Part shown: positions 26,761 through 36,041 of the stretch, piece after piece | How the letters are laid out: every line of letters begins with the position of its first letter | Numbering within the stretch: position 1 is the stretch's first letter | Source: Hymenobacter radiodurans | Lineage (GTDB): Bacteria; Bacteroidota; Bacteroidia; Cytophagales; Hymenobacteraceae | Direction of reading: 5' to 3' | Assembly: GCF_004355185.1 (NCBI RefSeq) | Contig: NZ_CP037922.1 | Span: 3,132,001-3,196,000 of the forward strand | DNA: 64,000 nucleotides | Made by a program: the position numbers and the translations under genes | The notes under the pieces: model-generated | The model's input: only the letters and a program-made list of their open reading frames with translations | What the model was told of the DNA's origin: nothing | Database searches by the model: none

Positions 26761-27489
26761 TTACGCTGCTGACTCAGGATGGCGGAGCAATTGATACAAG
26801 CTGGCGATGTGGCTGAATAGTACCACCGGCACAATAAACGCGGGCAGCCACACAAACGGAAAGCGCAGCACCCCCACATTCGGCTGCTCAAAAGCCAGCC
26901 GCTGAAGCGGTGTTGGGGCCGAGAGCAACGCCAGCGTCACGATGATGGCCAGCAACGCCAGCGCGGCTACATTCCAGACAATCAGTCCTCCCCTACCCAG
27001 CCGCTGTTTGCGCCACAAGCTCGCCACCACCGGAGCCGTAAGGCCCGCCAGGATGTCGAAGTTTCGGCCGGAAAACGTCATCATTTCGGGCACCAAACGA
27101 TGGGCAGCGAGGCCAAACAGGCCAATTTCCACGCCCACCCGCACTACACTGATGGAAGTCAGATCGGCGAGCGGCAGGCGGGCCATCCAGCGGCGGCCTT
27201 GCGGAGAAATAACGATGGCCAGCATAACGGCCACGGCTGGCAAAAGCGCGCCCAGCGCCAAGTGGGGCGGCAGCGCGTCCAGATTGGTTTGATAAAAGCC
27301 CCCCAACGCCAAGCCAGCCTGCACGGTAAGCCACACCCCAACAATCAGCCAGTAATAGGTAATTGAGCTGCCGGCGCGTTGTATAGCCTGCGCCAACAGC
27401 CACGCGGTAAAGGAAGTACAGGCCACAAACAGCACACTAAGCCAAGCCGGCACCGGTGCATTCAGATATTCCAGATTGGCAGTTGGCAT
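26761..27489 (-). CDS. Multi-pass membrane protein of unknown function
   Basis: 242 residues with about seven hydrophobic helices (for example WLSVLFVACTSFTAWLLAQA, ALGALLPAVAVMLAIVI, VAALALLAIIVTLALL). No catalytic motif is seen. The regular helix pattern and short loops suggest a small integral membrane protein of the kind widespread in Hymenobacteraceae. It is downstream of the dlgD-like gene on the same strand, with a 93-base gap. Confidence 0.65.
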   Translation of the reverse strand: MPTANLEYLNAPVPAWLSVLFVACTSFTAWLLAQAIQRAGSSITYYWLIVGVWLTVQAGLALGGFYQTNLDALPPHLALGALLPAVAVMLAIVISPQGRRWMARLPLADLTSISVVRVGVEIGLFGLAAHRLVPEMMTFSGRNFDILAGLTAPVVASLWRKQRLGRGGLIVWNVAALALLAIIVTLALLSAPTPLQRLAFEQPNVGVLRFPFVWLPAFIVPVVLFSHIASLYQLLRHPESAA

Positions 27490-27582
27490 CAGGTAAAGCT
27501 TCAGGAACGGATGACTGACAGATAATATAGCATTTCTTGAATAAAACTACTAGCGCAACCTTCTGTCCGGTCAAATCTGCTT

Positions 27583-28574
27583 TCACATTTGCTGCACCTG
27601 CTGCCAGATAGCCTCCTCCACGGGAATGCCGTGGGCCAAATTATCTTGGCGGGTGGCAAATGACTGCTCGCCGGGGTAGAACACCTGCTCGCCCGCTTCC
27701 GACGGCGCACCGCTTTTGGTGTAGCTGAGAATTTCCTCTATCAAGGCCGCGTGCATGTTGGGCTGGTGCAACGCAATAAAGCACTGCGATACACCCGCTT
27801 CAGTGCCCGACTGCGTGATGGCCGCCGTGGAGCGGCCGCCGCTGAGGGCGGTCAGTAGCACGTCGAGTACCAGCGACAGGCCCGACCCTTTCCAGAAGCC
27901 AATGGGCAAGGCCCGCTCCGAGGCCAGAATATCGGCGGCGTTGGTGGTGAGTTGGCCTTTCTGGTCGTAGCCGCCGGGCACGGGCAGGAGTTCTTGTCGG
28001 GTGGCATACGTATTCAGCTTGCCATAAGAATACTGCGAAATAGCCATATCCAGCACGACGGGGGCTTTTCGCCGCGCGGCACGGCAATAACTAGCGGATT
28101 GTTGCCCAGCCGTGCATCCGTGCCGCCCCAGGGCGTAACGTTGGCAATGGTATTAGTGAAGCAAATGCCAATGCAGCCGGCTTCGGCGGCCTGCCAACCG
28201 TAGGTGCCGCCGCGCATCCAGTGGTTGGTGTTGCGGAGTGCCACGCAGCCAATCCCATGCTCCTTCGCCAAGGAAATAGCCCGCCCCATGCACACGCTGG
28301 CGCTATACATACCGGGAGCTAAGTTGCCATCCCAGCGCTCCAGCGCGCCATTTTGCTCTACACATTCCGGCTCGGCGTCGGGGTGCACTAAGCCGCTCTG
28401 CACGACCTGCACAAACGTCGGAAACCGGTTGAGGCCATGCGTATACACGCCGTCGCGACTGTTTTGGGCGAAGATGGTGGCGCAGTGCTCGGCGCGGTCT
28501 TCCGAAAAGGCCAGCGACAATAGCACCCGCTTAAACTCCTGCTGGAGCTGTGGGTAAGGAATACGGAGACTCAT
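27583..28574 (-). CDS. dlgD: 2,3-diketo-L-gulonate reductase-like malate/lactate dehydrogenase (one frameshift)
   Basis: About 330 residues after repair. Close resemblance to E. coli YiaK/DlgD along the whole length: SRDGVYTHGLNRFP with the catalytic His, ALRNTNHWMRGGTYGWQAAE, IGICFTNTIA, and near the end LPIGFWKGSGLSLVLD and GVSQCFIAL. DlgD reduces 2,3-diketo-L-gulonate with NADH in L-ascorbate/L-lyxose breakdown. The frame breaks at the G5 run 28060-28064; one added base joins AVPRGEKPP to VVLDMAISQYSYGKL. The ATG overlaps a TGGGGGGC word. No other yia-type genes are adjacent; general Ldh_2 activity on malate or lactate is the alternative. Confidence 0.8.
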
Positions 28575-29030
28575 GGGGGGCTTTTTGGTTGATGGTTAGC
28601 AGTTACTTGTAATGGTCGTCCGCTGGAAAGCAGCTTGCTCTTATGGATTCGAGCAAGCATTATGACACCTGCTTCCGGTTTCAACTGACCTACTCAAGTT
28701 GGCAATACGCGATTTTTCGAATTTTTACCCGCTTTTCTTGCCACTAACTTCTATTCTGGCAGCTCCTCTGCGTTTTGCCCACCGGCTTTTTTCAGACCTC
28801 AATAAGAGAAATCAGCCCCCCACATAGTGGCGCGACGCGTGAGTAAGTGTATGGGTTTTGGCTTGGGTCGCAGCTCATCCGTAGTAATACGGACAAAAAA
28901 CAAAGCTGAAGTGTCGTAAAATCCGTAGTAGCTACCTGTCCCCGCGGGAGCGCCTACACGTTATACACAGCAGTATTTACGAGCAGGCACCATCTCTCCT
29001 GCGCGTCTGAGGCTTTATACATTCCGATTG
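28575..29030. other. 456-base intergenic region between divergent genes
   Basis: No gene or clear RNA is seen. It must contain the promoters of the leftward dlgD-like gene and the rightward trehalose gene. A small inverted pair GCTTGCTC/GAGCAAGC lies at about 28632-28656. Confidence 0.5.
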
Positions 29031-31256
29031 ATGGCCAGAACAATTATCGTTTCCAACCGCCTGCCCACCAAAGTGCAGCGCACCAACGACGGCCTCACCT
29101 TTCAGCCCAGCGAAGGCGGGCTGGCTACCGGCTTAGGCTCCATCTACAGGGCCGATGGTAATATTTGGGTGGGCTGGCCTGGCTTATTTGTAGAAGACCC
29201 CGCTGAGCAGCAGCACGTAACCGACCAGCTACGCAACGACAGCATGGCGCCGGTATTCCTGACCGAAACCGAAATCCGGGATTTCTACGAAGGCTTCAGC
29301 AACTCCACGCTCTGGCCTATTTTCCATTATTTCAACGAATACGCCACCTTCGAGGAGTCGCATTGGGAAGCCTACGTGGCCGCCAACGCCAAATTCTGCG
29401 AAGCCGTACTCGCGCTGGCCGGCCCCGACGATACTATCTGGGTACACGATTATCAGTTGCTGCTCCTGCCGCAGATGCTGCGCGCTGCGCGGCCCAAGGC
29501 TACCATTGGCTTCTTTCTGCACATTCCGTTTCCCTCGTACGAGCTGCTGCGGGTGCTGCCCTGGAGCACGGAGCTGTTGGAAGGTATGCTGGGCGCCGAT
29601 CTGATTGGCTTCCACACCTTCTACTACATGCGCCATTTTCTGAGCGCGGTTTCCAATCTGCTGGGGCTTCCCAACCAGAACGGCCAGATTGAAACGCCCA
29701 GCCGCATGGTGCTCGTCGATGCCTTTCCGATGGGTATCGATTATGAGCGCTACGCTACGGCTGCCGCCTCGGAAGCGGCGCTGGGGCACATCCAAACGTT
29801 TCGCGAAGCCTTGCGCGGGGTGCGCATGATCCTGTCTATCGACCGCCTCGACTATACCAAAGGCATTGCGCAGCGACTCCGGGCTTTTGAAGAATTGTTG
29901 AAGCGCTACCCCGAGTGGCGCGAACAGGTGAGCCTGCTGATGCTGGTGGTGCCCTCCCGCGACCAAGTAACGCAATATCAGGCCCTGAAAGTGGAGGTAG
30001 ATGAGCTGGTCGGCCGCATCAATGCACAGTACGGCACAATTGCCTGGACGCCCATTCTGTACTTCTACCGCTCGCTGCCCTTCGACCAGCTGGTAGCGCT
30101 CTACCGCTTAGCCGACGTGGCGCTGGTAACGCCCGTGCGCGACGGCATGAACCTGGTAGCCAAGGAATATATTGCCTGCAAAGCCGACCAGCGCGGCGTG
30201 CTCATCCTCAGCGAGCGAGCCGGCGCGGCCCAGGAGCTTTCCGATGCGCTGCTCATCAACCCCACCGCCACCGGCAAAGTGGCGGACGTACTGCACCAGG
30301 CCCTCACCATGCCGGAAGACGAGCAGAAAAGCCGGATGAGCAACTTGCAGGCCCTGGTGCGCCAGTACGACGTGTTTGCCTGGACGGAGCTGTTCATGAA
30401 CCGGCTGGCGTACAGTAAGATTAAGCAACTGACATTGGGCACCGACTTCTTGGATGCTGAGGCCAGCGCCCAACTACGGCGCGACTACCAAAAAGCCCCC
30501 CAGCGACTATTACTGCTCGATTATGGCGGCACCTTAGTTGATTTCCACAACAACCCCGAGCACGCCAAGCCCGACGAGGAGCTACTCCGGTTATTGCGCG
30601 TTCTTACCGCTAACCCCCGGAACCGCGTCGTTATTATCAGCGGGCACGACCGACCCACGCTGGAAAATTGGCTGGGCCATCTTCGCCTCGATTTTATTGC
30701 CGAGCATGGCGTGTGGCTGCGGCAGGCGGGCGAAGAGTGGTACCTGTTTCGGCCCATGGAATCAAAGTGGAAAAAGGGCTTTCGGCCTTTGCTGGAGCAG
30801 TATGTCAGTCGCACTGCCGGCTCATTCATTGAAGAGAAAGACTACTCCCTGGTGTGGCACTACCGCCGCGCCGATGCGGCCTTGGGCGAAGTGCGCTCGC
30901 GGGAATTGCTCAATCACCTCAACTTTATGACTTCCAACACCGATTTGCAGGTACTGGAAGGCAATAAAGCGCTGGAAATAAAGACGATTGGCATTACGAA
31001 GGGTACCGCCGCACAGCGTTGGCTTACGCCCGATTATTCCGACTTTATTCTGGCTATCGGCGACGACCGCACCGACGAAGATATCTTCCGGGCCTTATCT
31101 CCTGATGCCTACAGCGTGAAAGTGGGCAGCGCCATTCACTCTGCGGCCCGCTACTCTGTGGGTGGCATCTCGGACGTGCGCAAACTGCTTACCGGGCTTG
31201 CTGAGGTAGAAGCTACCCGCCCAGATGTACACGTAGCGCAGTCCACGCCTACCTAA
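29031..31256 (+). CDS. otsAB: Fused trehalose-6-phosphate synthase/phosphatase
   Basis: 741 residues from ATG 29031 (MARTIIVSNRLPTKV). The N-terminal GT20 domain (to about residue 465) has GGLATGLGS, WVGWPGLF, HDYQLLLLPQMLR, the SIDRLDYTKGI block and the UDP-glucose site VRDGMNLVAKEY. The C-terminal HAD phosphatase has GHDRPTL and GDDRTDED. Its first motif reads LDYGGTLVDF (D497-Y-G-G), whereas the family has DYDGT, so the second Asp, the usual general acid/base, is missing. Synthase activity should be intact; phosphatase activity is doubtful. Makes trehalose as a stress solute. Confidence 0.9.
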   Translation: MARTIIVSNRLPTKVQRTNDGLTFQPSEGGLATGLGSIYRADGNIWVGWPGLFVEDPAEQQHVTDQLRNDSMAPVFLTETEIRDFYEGFSNSTLWPIFHYFNEYATFEESHWEAYVAANAKFCEAVLALAGPDDTIWVHDYQLLLLPQMLRAARPKATIGFFLHIPFPSYELLRVLPWSTELLEGMLGADLIGFHTFYYMRHFLSAVSNLLGLPNQNGQIETPSRMVLVDAFPMGIDYERYATAAASEAALGHIQTFREALRGVRMILSIDRLDYTKGIAQRLRAFEELLKRYPEWREQVSLLMLVVPSRDQVTQYQALKVEVDELVGRINAQYGTIAWTPILYFYRSLPFDQLVALYRLADVALVTPVRDGMNLVAKEYIACKADQRGVLILSERAGAAQELSDALLINPTATGKVADVLHQALTMPEDEQKSRMSNLQALVRQYDVFAWTELFMNRLAYSKIKQLTLGTDFLDAEASAQLRRDYQKAPQRLLLLDYGGTLVDFHNNPEHAKPDEELLRLLRVLTANPRNRVVIISGHDRPTLENWLGHLRLDFIAEHGVWLRQAGEEWYLFRPMESKWKKGFRPLLEQYVSRTAGSFIEEKDYSLVWHYRRADAALGEVRSRELLNHLNFMTSNTDLQVLEGNKALEIKTIGITKGTAAQRWLTPDYSDFILAIGDDRTDEDIFRALSPDAYSVKVGSAIHSAARYSVGGISDVRKLLTGLAEVEATRPDVHVAQSTPT

Positions 31257-31287
31257 CAGAGTACAGTTGGCAACTGAATAGCTATAG

Positions 31288-31323
31288 CAAAAAAGCCCCC
31301 AGAACTTGTCTGGGGGCTTTTTT
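31288..31323. terminator. Bidirectional terminator
   Basis: AAAAAAGCCCCCAGA pairs with TCTGGGGGCTTTTTT between the convergent trehalose and SDR genes. Confidence 0.85.
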
Positions 31324-31338
31324 AGGTTCAATTGTTCT

Positions 31339-32085
31339 TTACTGACTATTTATCTGCTCAAAGCGGGCATCCAACTCAGCACGCGAGGCTTGCCGGATTT
31401 TCTCTGAGGTGCCATAGCCAATTTCCTGCTCCCCGGCCGCCAGTCGAGCCACGATGCTATCGGCAAACTCATCGACGGGCACGGCCCAGGTATGCAGGCC
31501 CGGCCCACCCAAATCGGTATTCACACCGGGCGGCACAATTTCCAGCACACTCACTCCCAGAGGCGCCAGTTGCTGCCGAAGCGAGAGCGTGAAGGAGTGC
31601 AGCGCGGCCTTGGTAGCGCTATAAATGGGCGCGGCCACCATCGGCGCAAACGCCAGCCTCGACGACACATTGATCACCGCTGGATTGGCTTGCTGCCGCA
31701 AGTGGGGCAGCAGCAAAGCCGTCAGGTGAATGGGCGCCTCGAAGTTGATGGCAATTTCCTGCCGTTGCTCTTCCCAGGCATCTAAGCTGGGGGGCAAATC
31801 GGCTAGCTGAAAACGGTTTTGGATGCCGGCGTTATTAATCAGCACGTTCAACGCCGGAAAGTCAGCCTGCACTCGGCGGGCCAGTTCAGCACGGTCGGCG
31901 GCCTGCGCCAAGTCGCACTCGTAGATGTGCAAGCCGGGCACCTTGTCTTGCGCTTCGCGCAATTTATCGGCGCGGCGCCCGCAGATAATTACGTCGCTGC
32001 CCGCCTCGCGCAGGCGTTGGGCCAGGGCCAGCCCAATGCCGGACGCGCCGCCCGTTATAAGAATCGTGTTGTTTTGGAGGTTCAT
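31339..32085 (-). CDS. Short-chain dehydrogenase, DltE-like
   Basis: 248 residues, SDR with TGGASGIG, NNAG, Ser in INVSSRLAF and YSATK. The sequence CGRRADKLREAQDKVPGLH and the C-terminal tail resemble the DltE group of putative oxidoreductases. The substrate is unknown. It ends 16 bases from a shared terminator with the trehalose gene. Confidence 0.8.
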   Translation of the reverse strand: MNLQNNTILITGGASGIGLALAQRLREAGSDVIICGRRADKLREAQDKVPGLHIYECDLAQAADRAELARRVQADFPALNVLINNAGIQNRFQLADLPPSLDAWEEQRQEIAINFEAPIHLTALLLPHLRQQANPAVINVSSRLAFAPMVAAPIYSATKAALHSFTLSLRQQLAPLGVSVLEIVPPGVNTDLGGPGLHTWAVPVDEFADSIVARLAAGEQEIGYGTSEKIRQASRAELDARFEQINSQ

Positions 32086-32651
32086 AGAATAGCTACGGCT
32101 GATGGTTGATAAGGAACAGATTCTAAGGTTCCTAAACGCAGACGAAGCGTGCGAGAACGAAAAACCTGGACCCTAGCTCTCATTTTTTGCCAGCGGCAAT
32201 GCCCACAGGCCGTACACCAGCAGAAGCGAAAAGGCATAAAAAAAAAGGCATCCCACCCGGAATGCCCTTTTCAAATCCCAAAGTTGAAGACAAAGTCCCA
32301 CCCCTACTTCAACCTGGGTTAGTCCACCAGAACCGGCGCCACAACTGACAGTATTGGCACCATTCCAGAGACTAAGACTGTTGGTGAAAGCCAGATAAGC
32401 AGCTTATCACAAGTATCTTCACTAAAGCGAGAGCCTCAATTATGATGGCAATTTAGAAAAAAGTTGGTAATACCAACTGTTATCACCTTAAAAATTTATA
32501 GGGCAAAAGTAAAAAACCTGTACTTTTATTAAAACAGCCCATAGAATGAAGGCTGTTATCGTTACAACAAACAATTATTAAGGAACTTTGCATTGTGTCG
32601 CCGCTCCACATGCCTATTTCCTGTCATTTCCCCTTCTACACAACGTAAAGC
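32086..32651. other. 566-base AT-rich intergenic region
   Basis: No gene is seen. It contains a hairpin at 32236-32271 and a low-GC stretch from about 32400 to 32600 that probably carries the LacI gene's promoter; GGAACTTTG at 32581 resembles a Bacteroidota -7 box. Confidence 0.45.
32236..32271 (-). terminator. Hairpin with T-run on minus strand
   Basis: GGCATCCCACCCGGAATGCC stem flanked on the plus-strand left by nine A's. As a terminator it would stop leftward transcription, although no leftward gene lies to its right. Confidence 0.4.
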
Positions 32652-33716
32652 ATGGCACCTACTCCGAAGCGTGTTTCCATTATCGACATAGCCAAGGCGC
32701 TAAACCTGTCGGTAGCGACGGTATCAAGGGCATTGGCCGACAAAAAAGATATTGGCGAGGCTACCAAAGCCCGGGTACGCCAGTTGGCCCAAGAACTAAA
32801 CTATCGGCCCAACCAGCTGGCTTCGGCGTTGCGCAAGGGCCGGAGTGGCACGTTGGGCGTCATTGTGCCGCACATCAAGGGCTATTTCTTTCCAGCCGTT
32901 ATGCATGGCATCGAAACAATAGCTAGCAAGGCGGGCTACAACGTGCTTCTGTGCGAATCGAATGAAGACGTGAGGCGCGAGCGGCGCAACGTCGAAACGC
33001 TGCTTTCGGCGCAGGTAGAGGGTATTCTGATGTCGGTGTCGGCCACTACCCTCGACCAGACGGACCACTTTGAGCAGGTGCGCCAGCAAGGCACTCCGCT
33101 GGTGTTTTTTGACCGTATGCCCGAACTAGTCGGCAGCACCGGCGTCGTGCTCGATGACTTTTCGGGCGCTTATCAAGTGGTTACTCATCTGATTGAGCAG
33201 GGCTGCACGCGCATTGCACACCTAGCTGGTCCTCAGCACTTAAACACAAGCCGCAATCGTTACCTGGGCTATGCCCAGGCCATGCGGGCCCACGGACTAC
33301 CCCTCGATGATGAGAGCCTCGTTTTTGCGTTGCCGGCGCTGAGCCAGGAGTCCGGCCGCATGGGTATGGAGCACTTATTGGGACTAGCCCAGCCGCCGGA
33401 TGCGGTGTTTGCCGCCTACGCCATCCCTACGGCCGGCGCACTGGAAGTCCTGCACGAGCGTAAGATTCGAGTGCCGCAGGATATTGCTCTGGCCTGCTTC
33501 AGCAACGAGCCCTTCACCACCATGACTACCCCTCGCCTGACCGCCGTAGATCAGCGGGCCGAGCAAATGGGCGAAACGGCCGTGCGCCTGTTTTTACAGC
33601 TCTGCAAGCGCGGCCCAGAATACGCGCCGCCACCTATCGTACTCAAGCCCGAGCTTCGCCTCCGCGACTCCTCTCTGCATATGCAGCATTGGCAGCCTCA
33701 GCTACAGGCTTCTTAA
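32652..33716 (+). CDS. LacI-family transcriptional regulator
   Basis: 354 residues. The DNA-binding domain KRVSIIDIAKALNLSVATVS with hinge helix ELNYRPNQLASALRKG is followed by a periplasmic-binding-protein-like sensor domain (LGVIVPHIKGYFFPAVMHGIE, then FDRMPELVG). Such proteins usually repress sugar-use genes until a sugar binds. No sugar transporter or PUL is adjacent, so the target is distant or unknown. Confidence 0.9.
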   Translation: MAPTPKRVSIIDIAKALNLSVATVSRALADKKDIGEATKARVRQLAQELNYRPNQLASALRKGRSGTLGVIVPHIKGYFFPAVMHGIETIASKAGYNVLLCESNEDVRRERRNVETLLSAQVEGILMSVSATTLDQTDHFEQVRQQGTPLVFFDRMPELVGSTGVVLDDFSGAYQVVTHLIEQGCTRIAHLAGPQHLNTSRNRYLGYAQAMRAHGLPLDDESLVFALPALSQESGRMGMEHLLGLAQPPDAVFAAYAIPTAGALEVLHERKIRVPQDIALACFSNEPFTTMTTPRLTAVDQRAEQMGETAVRLFLQLCKRGPEYAPPPIVLKPELRLRDSSLHMQHWQPQLQAS

Positions 33717-33732
33717 CCAAGAAATGTAGCAG

Positions 33733-33778
33733 GAAAAAAGCCCCCCAGCAGATCCAAATCGTCTGCTGGGGGCTTTTT
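33733..33778. terminator. Intrinsic terminator after LacI gene
   Basis: AAAAAGCCCCCCAGCAGA pairs with TCTGCTGGGGGCTTTTT. Confidence 0.85.
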
Positions 33779-33973
33779 CGTGCTAATGTAGGGCAACACA
33801 GGTACCGCAGGTGCAACCAAAAACACAACAGTAGAAAAGTGCGCTGTAAAGTGGCCTGGGGGGCAAATTTGCCACTTAGAATCCGCTGTAGTAAGTTGGG
33901 TCGTTGCCGCGGCTACCTTCTGCCCACCCGCCTGCAAACGCCGTTAAGACCTCCGCCCCTACTGCATTAGAAC

Positions 33974-35506
33974 ATGGATTATCTACAGCTAATGCCCGCC
34001 GTTTGGCGCCTTCGGTTTCCGAAAGACACAGAGCGAGATTTTATTCAGCATTACGAAGAGACCAACATCAGAACCATCCAGATATCCTTGGCTTTTGGCT
34101 TCGTGCTGTACTCAGCATTTGGCATTCTGGACATATTCTCGGCACCCAATTCTACCTCCACCGCGTGGTTTTATCGCTTCGGCATTGGCAGTCCCACTCT
34201 GCTGCTCATCGTTGTCATCACCTACATAAAAGCGCTCCGCTCCTATCTACCCCAGATTATTAGCCTAGGGTGCATTGTGGCGGCCGCTACCGTCAGCCTG
34301 ATTATCCGGGAAACAGACCCGAGCGAGTTGGCCCACACTCACTATTACGTTGGTCTTATCATCATTATGATGTTTACGGGGTCGTGGGCGCGACTGAAGT
34401 TCTGGTATGCCTTCATTTCTAATACCCTGATAATCAGCATTTATTTCGTTGTACTAGTTACTGATGGGCATTCCATTCACGATAGACTGCTCATTATCAA
34501 TAACGGGATGATGCTGCTTTCGGCGCATTGCGTTTCTGCCTTAACCTGCTACTTTTTTGAAGTAAACAGCCGGATTGATTTTCTTCAACGCCGCACAATT
34601 GAGGCGGAAAAGAATAAATCGAATGCCCAACGCGAAGAGCTCGAACTACAGGCGGAGCAGTTGGCCAACGCGCTTAACTCCTTAGAAACCACACAGGCGC
34701 AGTTGGTGCAGCGGGAGAAAATGGCCTCGCTGGGCGAGCTGACCGCTGGTATTGCCCACGAGATTCAGAACCCGCTGAACTTTGTCAATAACTTCGCCGA
34801 GGTCAGCACGGAGTTGGCCGCCGAGCTGTTGGCCGAAGCGGCCCAGCCCGAACCGGACTTACCCGCTTTGCGCGAGGCCGCCGAGGATTTGCGCCAAAAC
34901 CAGGAGCGCATTCGGCAGCACGGGCGGCGGGCGGCCAACATAGTGCGCGACATGCTGGCCCACGCCCGCGCTAATAGCGGCGCGCGTGTTCCAACGGACC
35001 TGAATGCGCTGGCCGACGAGCACCTGCACCTGGCTTACCACAGCTTTCGGGCCCGCGACCCGCAGTTCAACGCCACGCTTACTACTCACTTCGACCCCTC
35101 TTTGGGGGTTGTTGAGGCAATACCGGAGGCCTTGAGCCGGGTGATGCTCAATTTATTTAACAATGCCTTCTACGCGGTGCAGCAGCGGCAAAAAACGGAG
35201 ATCAACGGTTATCGCCCGGAGGTGCAGGTGCACACGCATCGCTCCAATGGGCACATTGAGCTGCGCGTGCGCGACAATGGCCTGGGCATTCCGGCTCCTA
35301 TTCGCGACAAGATTTTTCAGCCCTTCTTCACCACCAAGCCCTCGGGCGAAGGCACCGGCCTGGGCCTCTCGCTCAGCTATGATATTATCACGCATGGCCA
35401 CGGCGGCACGCTCTCCGTCGACAGTCAGGAAGGCAAGTTTACGGAACTCACCATTGACCTGCCACAAAGCAATGAGCCAGAAAAAGCCCCCCAGGCGGAG
35501 TTATGA
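33974..35506 (+). CDS. Membrane sensor histidine kinase (multi-TM sensor)
   Basis: 510 residues. Six hydrophobic segments occupy about residues 40-195 (for example IQISLAFGFVLYSAFGILDI). A coiled coil follows, then HisKA with [12 protein letters not shown] (His262) and an ATPase domain with LNLFNNAFYAV, RDNGLGIP and [14 protein letters not shown]. The transmitter half is nearly identical in DNA to that of the kinase at 36042-38080, while the sensor halves are unrelated. The C-terminus EKAPQAEL is encoded by a TGGGGGGC-type word that may also shape the terminator. No adjacent response regulator. Confidence 0.9.
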   Translation: MDYLQLMPAVWRLRFPKDTERDFIQHYEETNIRTIQISLAFGFVLYSAFGILDIFSAPNSTSTAWFYRFGIGSPTLLLIVVITYIKALRSYLPQIISLGCIVAAATVSLIIRETDPSELAHTHYYVGLIIIMMFTGSWARLKFWYAFISNTLIISIYFVVLVTDGHSIHDRLLIINNGMMLLSAHCVSALTCYFFEVNSRIDFLQRRTIEAEKNKSNAQREELELQAEQLANALNSLETTQAQLVQREKMASLGELTAGIAHEIQNPLNFVNNFAEVSTELAAELLAEAAQPEPDLPALREAAEDLRQNQERIRQHGRRAANIVRDMLAHARANSGARVPTDLNALADEHLHLAYHSFRARDPQFNATLTTHFDPSLGVVEAIPEALSRVMLNLFNNAFYAVQQRQKTEINGYRPEVQVHTHRSNGHIELRVRDNGLGIPAPIRDKIFQPFFTTKPSGEGTGLGLSLSYDIITHGHGGTLSVDSQEGKFTELTIDLPQSNEPEKAPQAEL

Positions 35507-36041
35507 TAAGGTCGGGAAACGCTGTCGTTTTTCAGCAAGCAAACTTCCTGATTAATAGAATTATCACTGTGTGAATACATAGGATAGAATATAAATATAT
35601 GTAGCCGACATTATAAACTATTAAACATTTTTTTGTAAATTAGCAGGAGATACACAGCAGTGAATTCCCTAGGTACAAGCCACTTAGCAGGGAGCAAAGT
35701 ACGCTCCGTACGTTTTTGGTGCCAATACCAGTGGGGTGTTTGGCTTTAAAGATTCAAGTTCTGCTTTCAGTGGGGTTCTAGCCCCTTCCGACGCTGTCAA
35801 TTCGCTGTTTCCATTACCGCTCCTTCACGATCCTCATCTCCGCGCACACACCTTGGTATTGTCAGTAGTTTAAGTCTCTGATAATTTTTTTGAATTGACT
35901 ACTACGCTGCTCCTGCGGGAGTAATCGGAGTTGCGGGCAGTGCCAGCAGCACCCCGGAAAAGCCCCCAGGTGCAAGAATAGCATGGGTATGCAGGTCGGG
36001 TTTGTATGCTGCTTCGCCTCGACGGTGCTTCGCTCCTTGTC
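35507..36041. other. 535-base intergenic region
   Basis: Nothing recognisable as a gene. An AT-rich stretch at 35560-35650 (ATAAATATATGTAGCC..AAACATTTTTTTG) is the likely promoter area for the next kinase. Confidence 0.45.
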
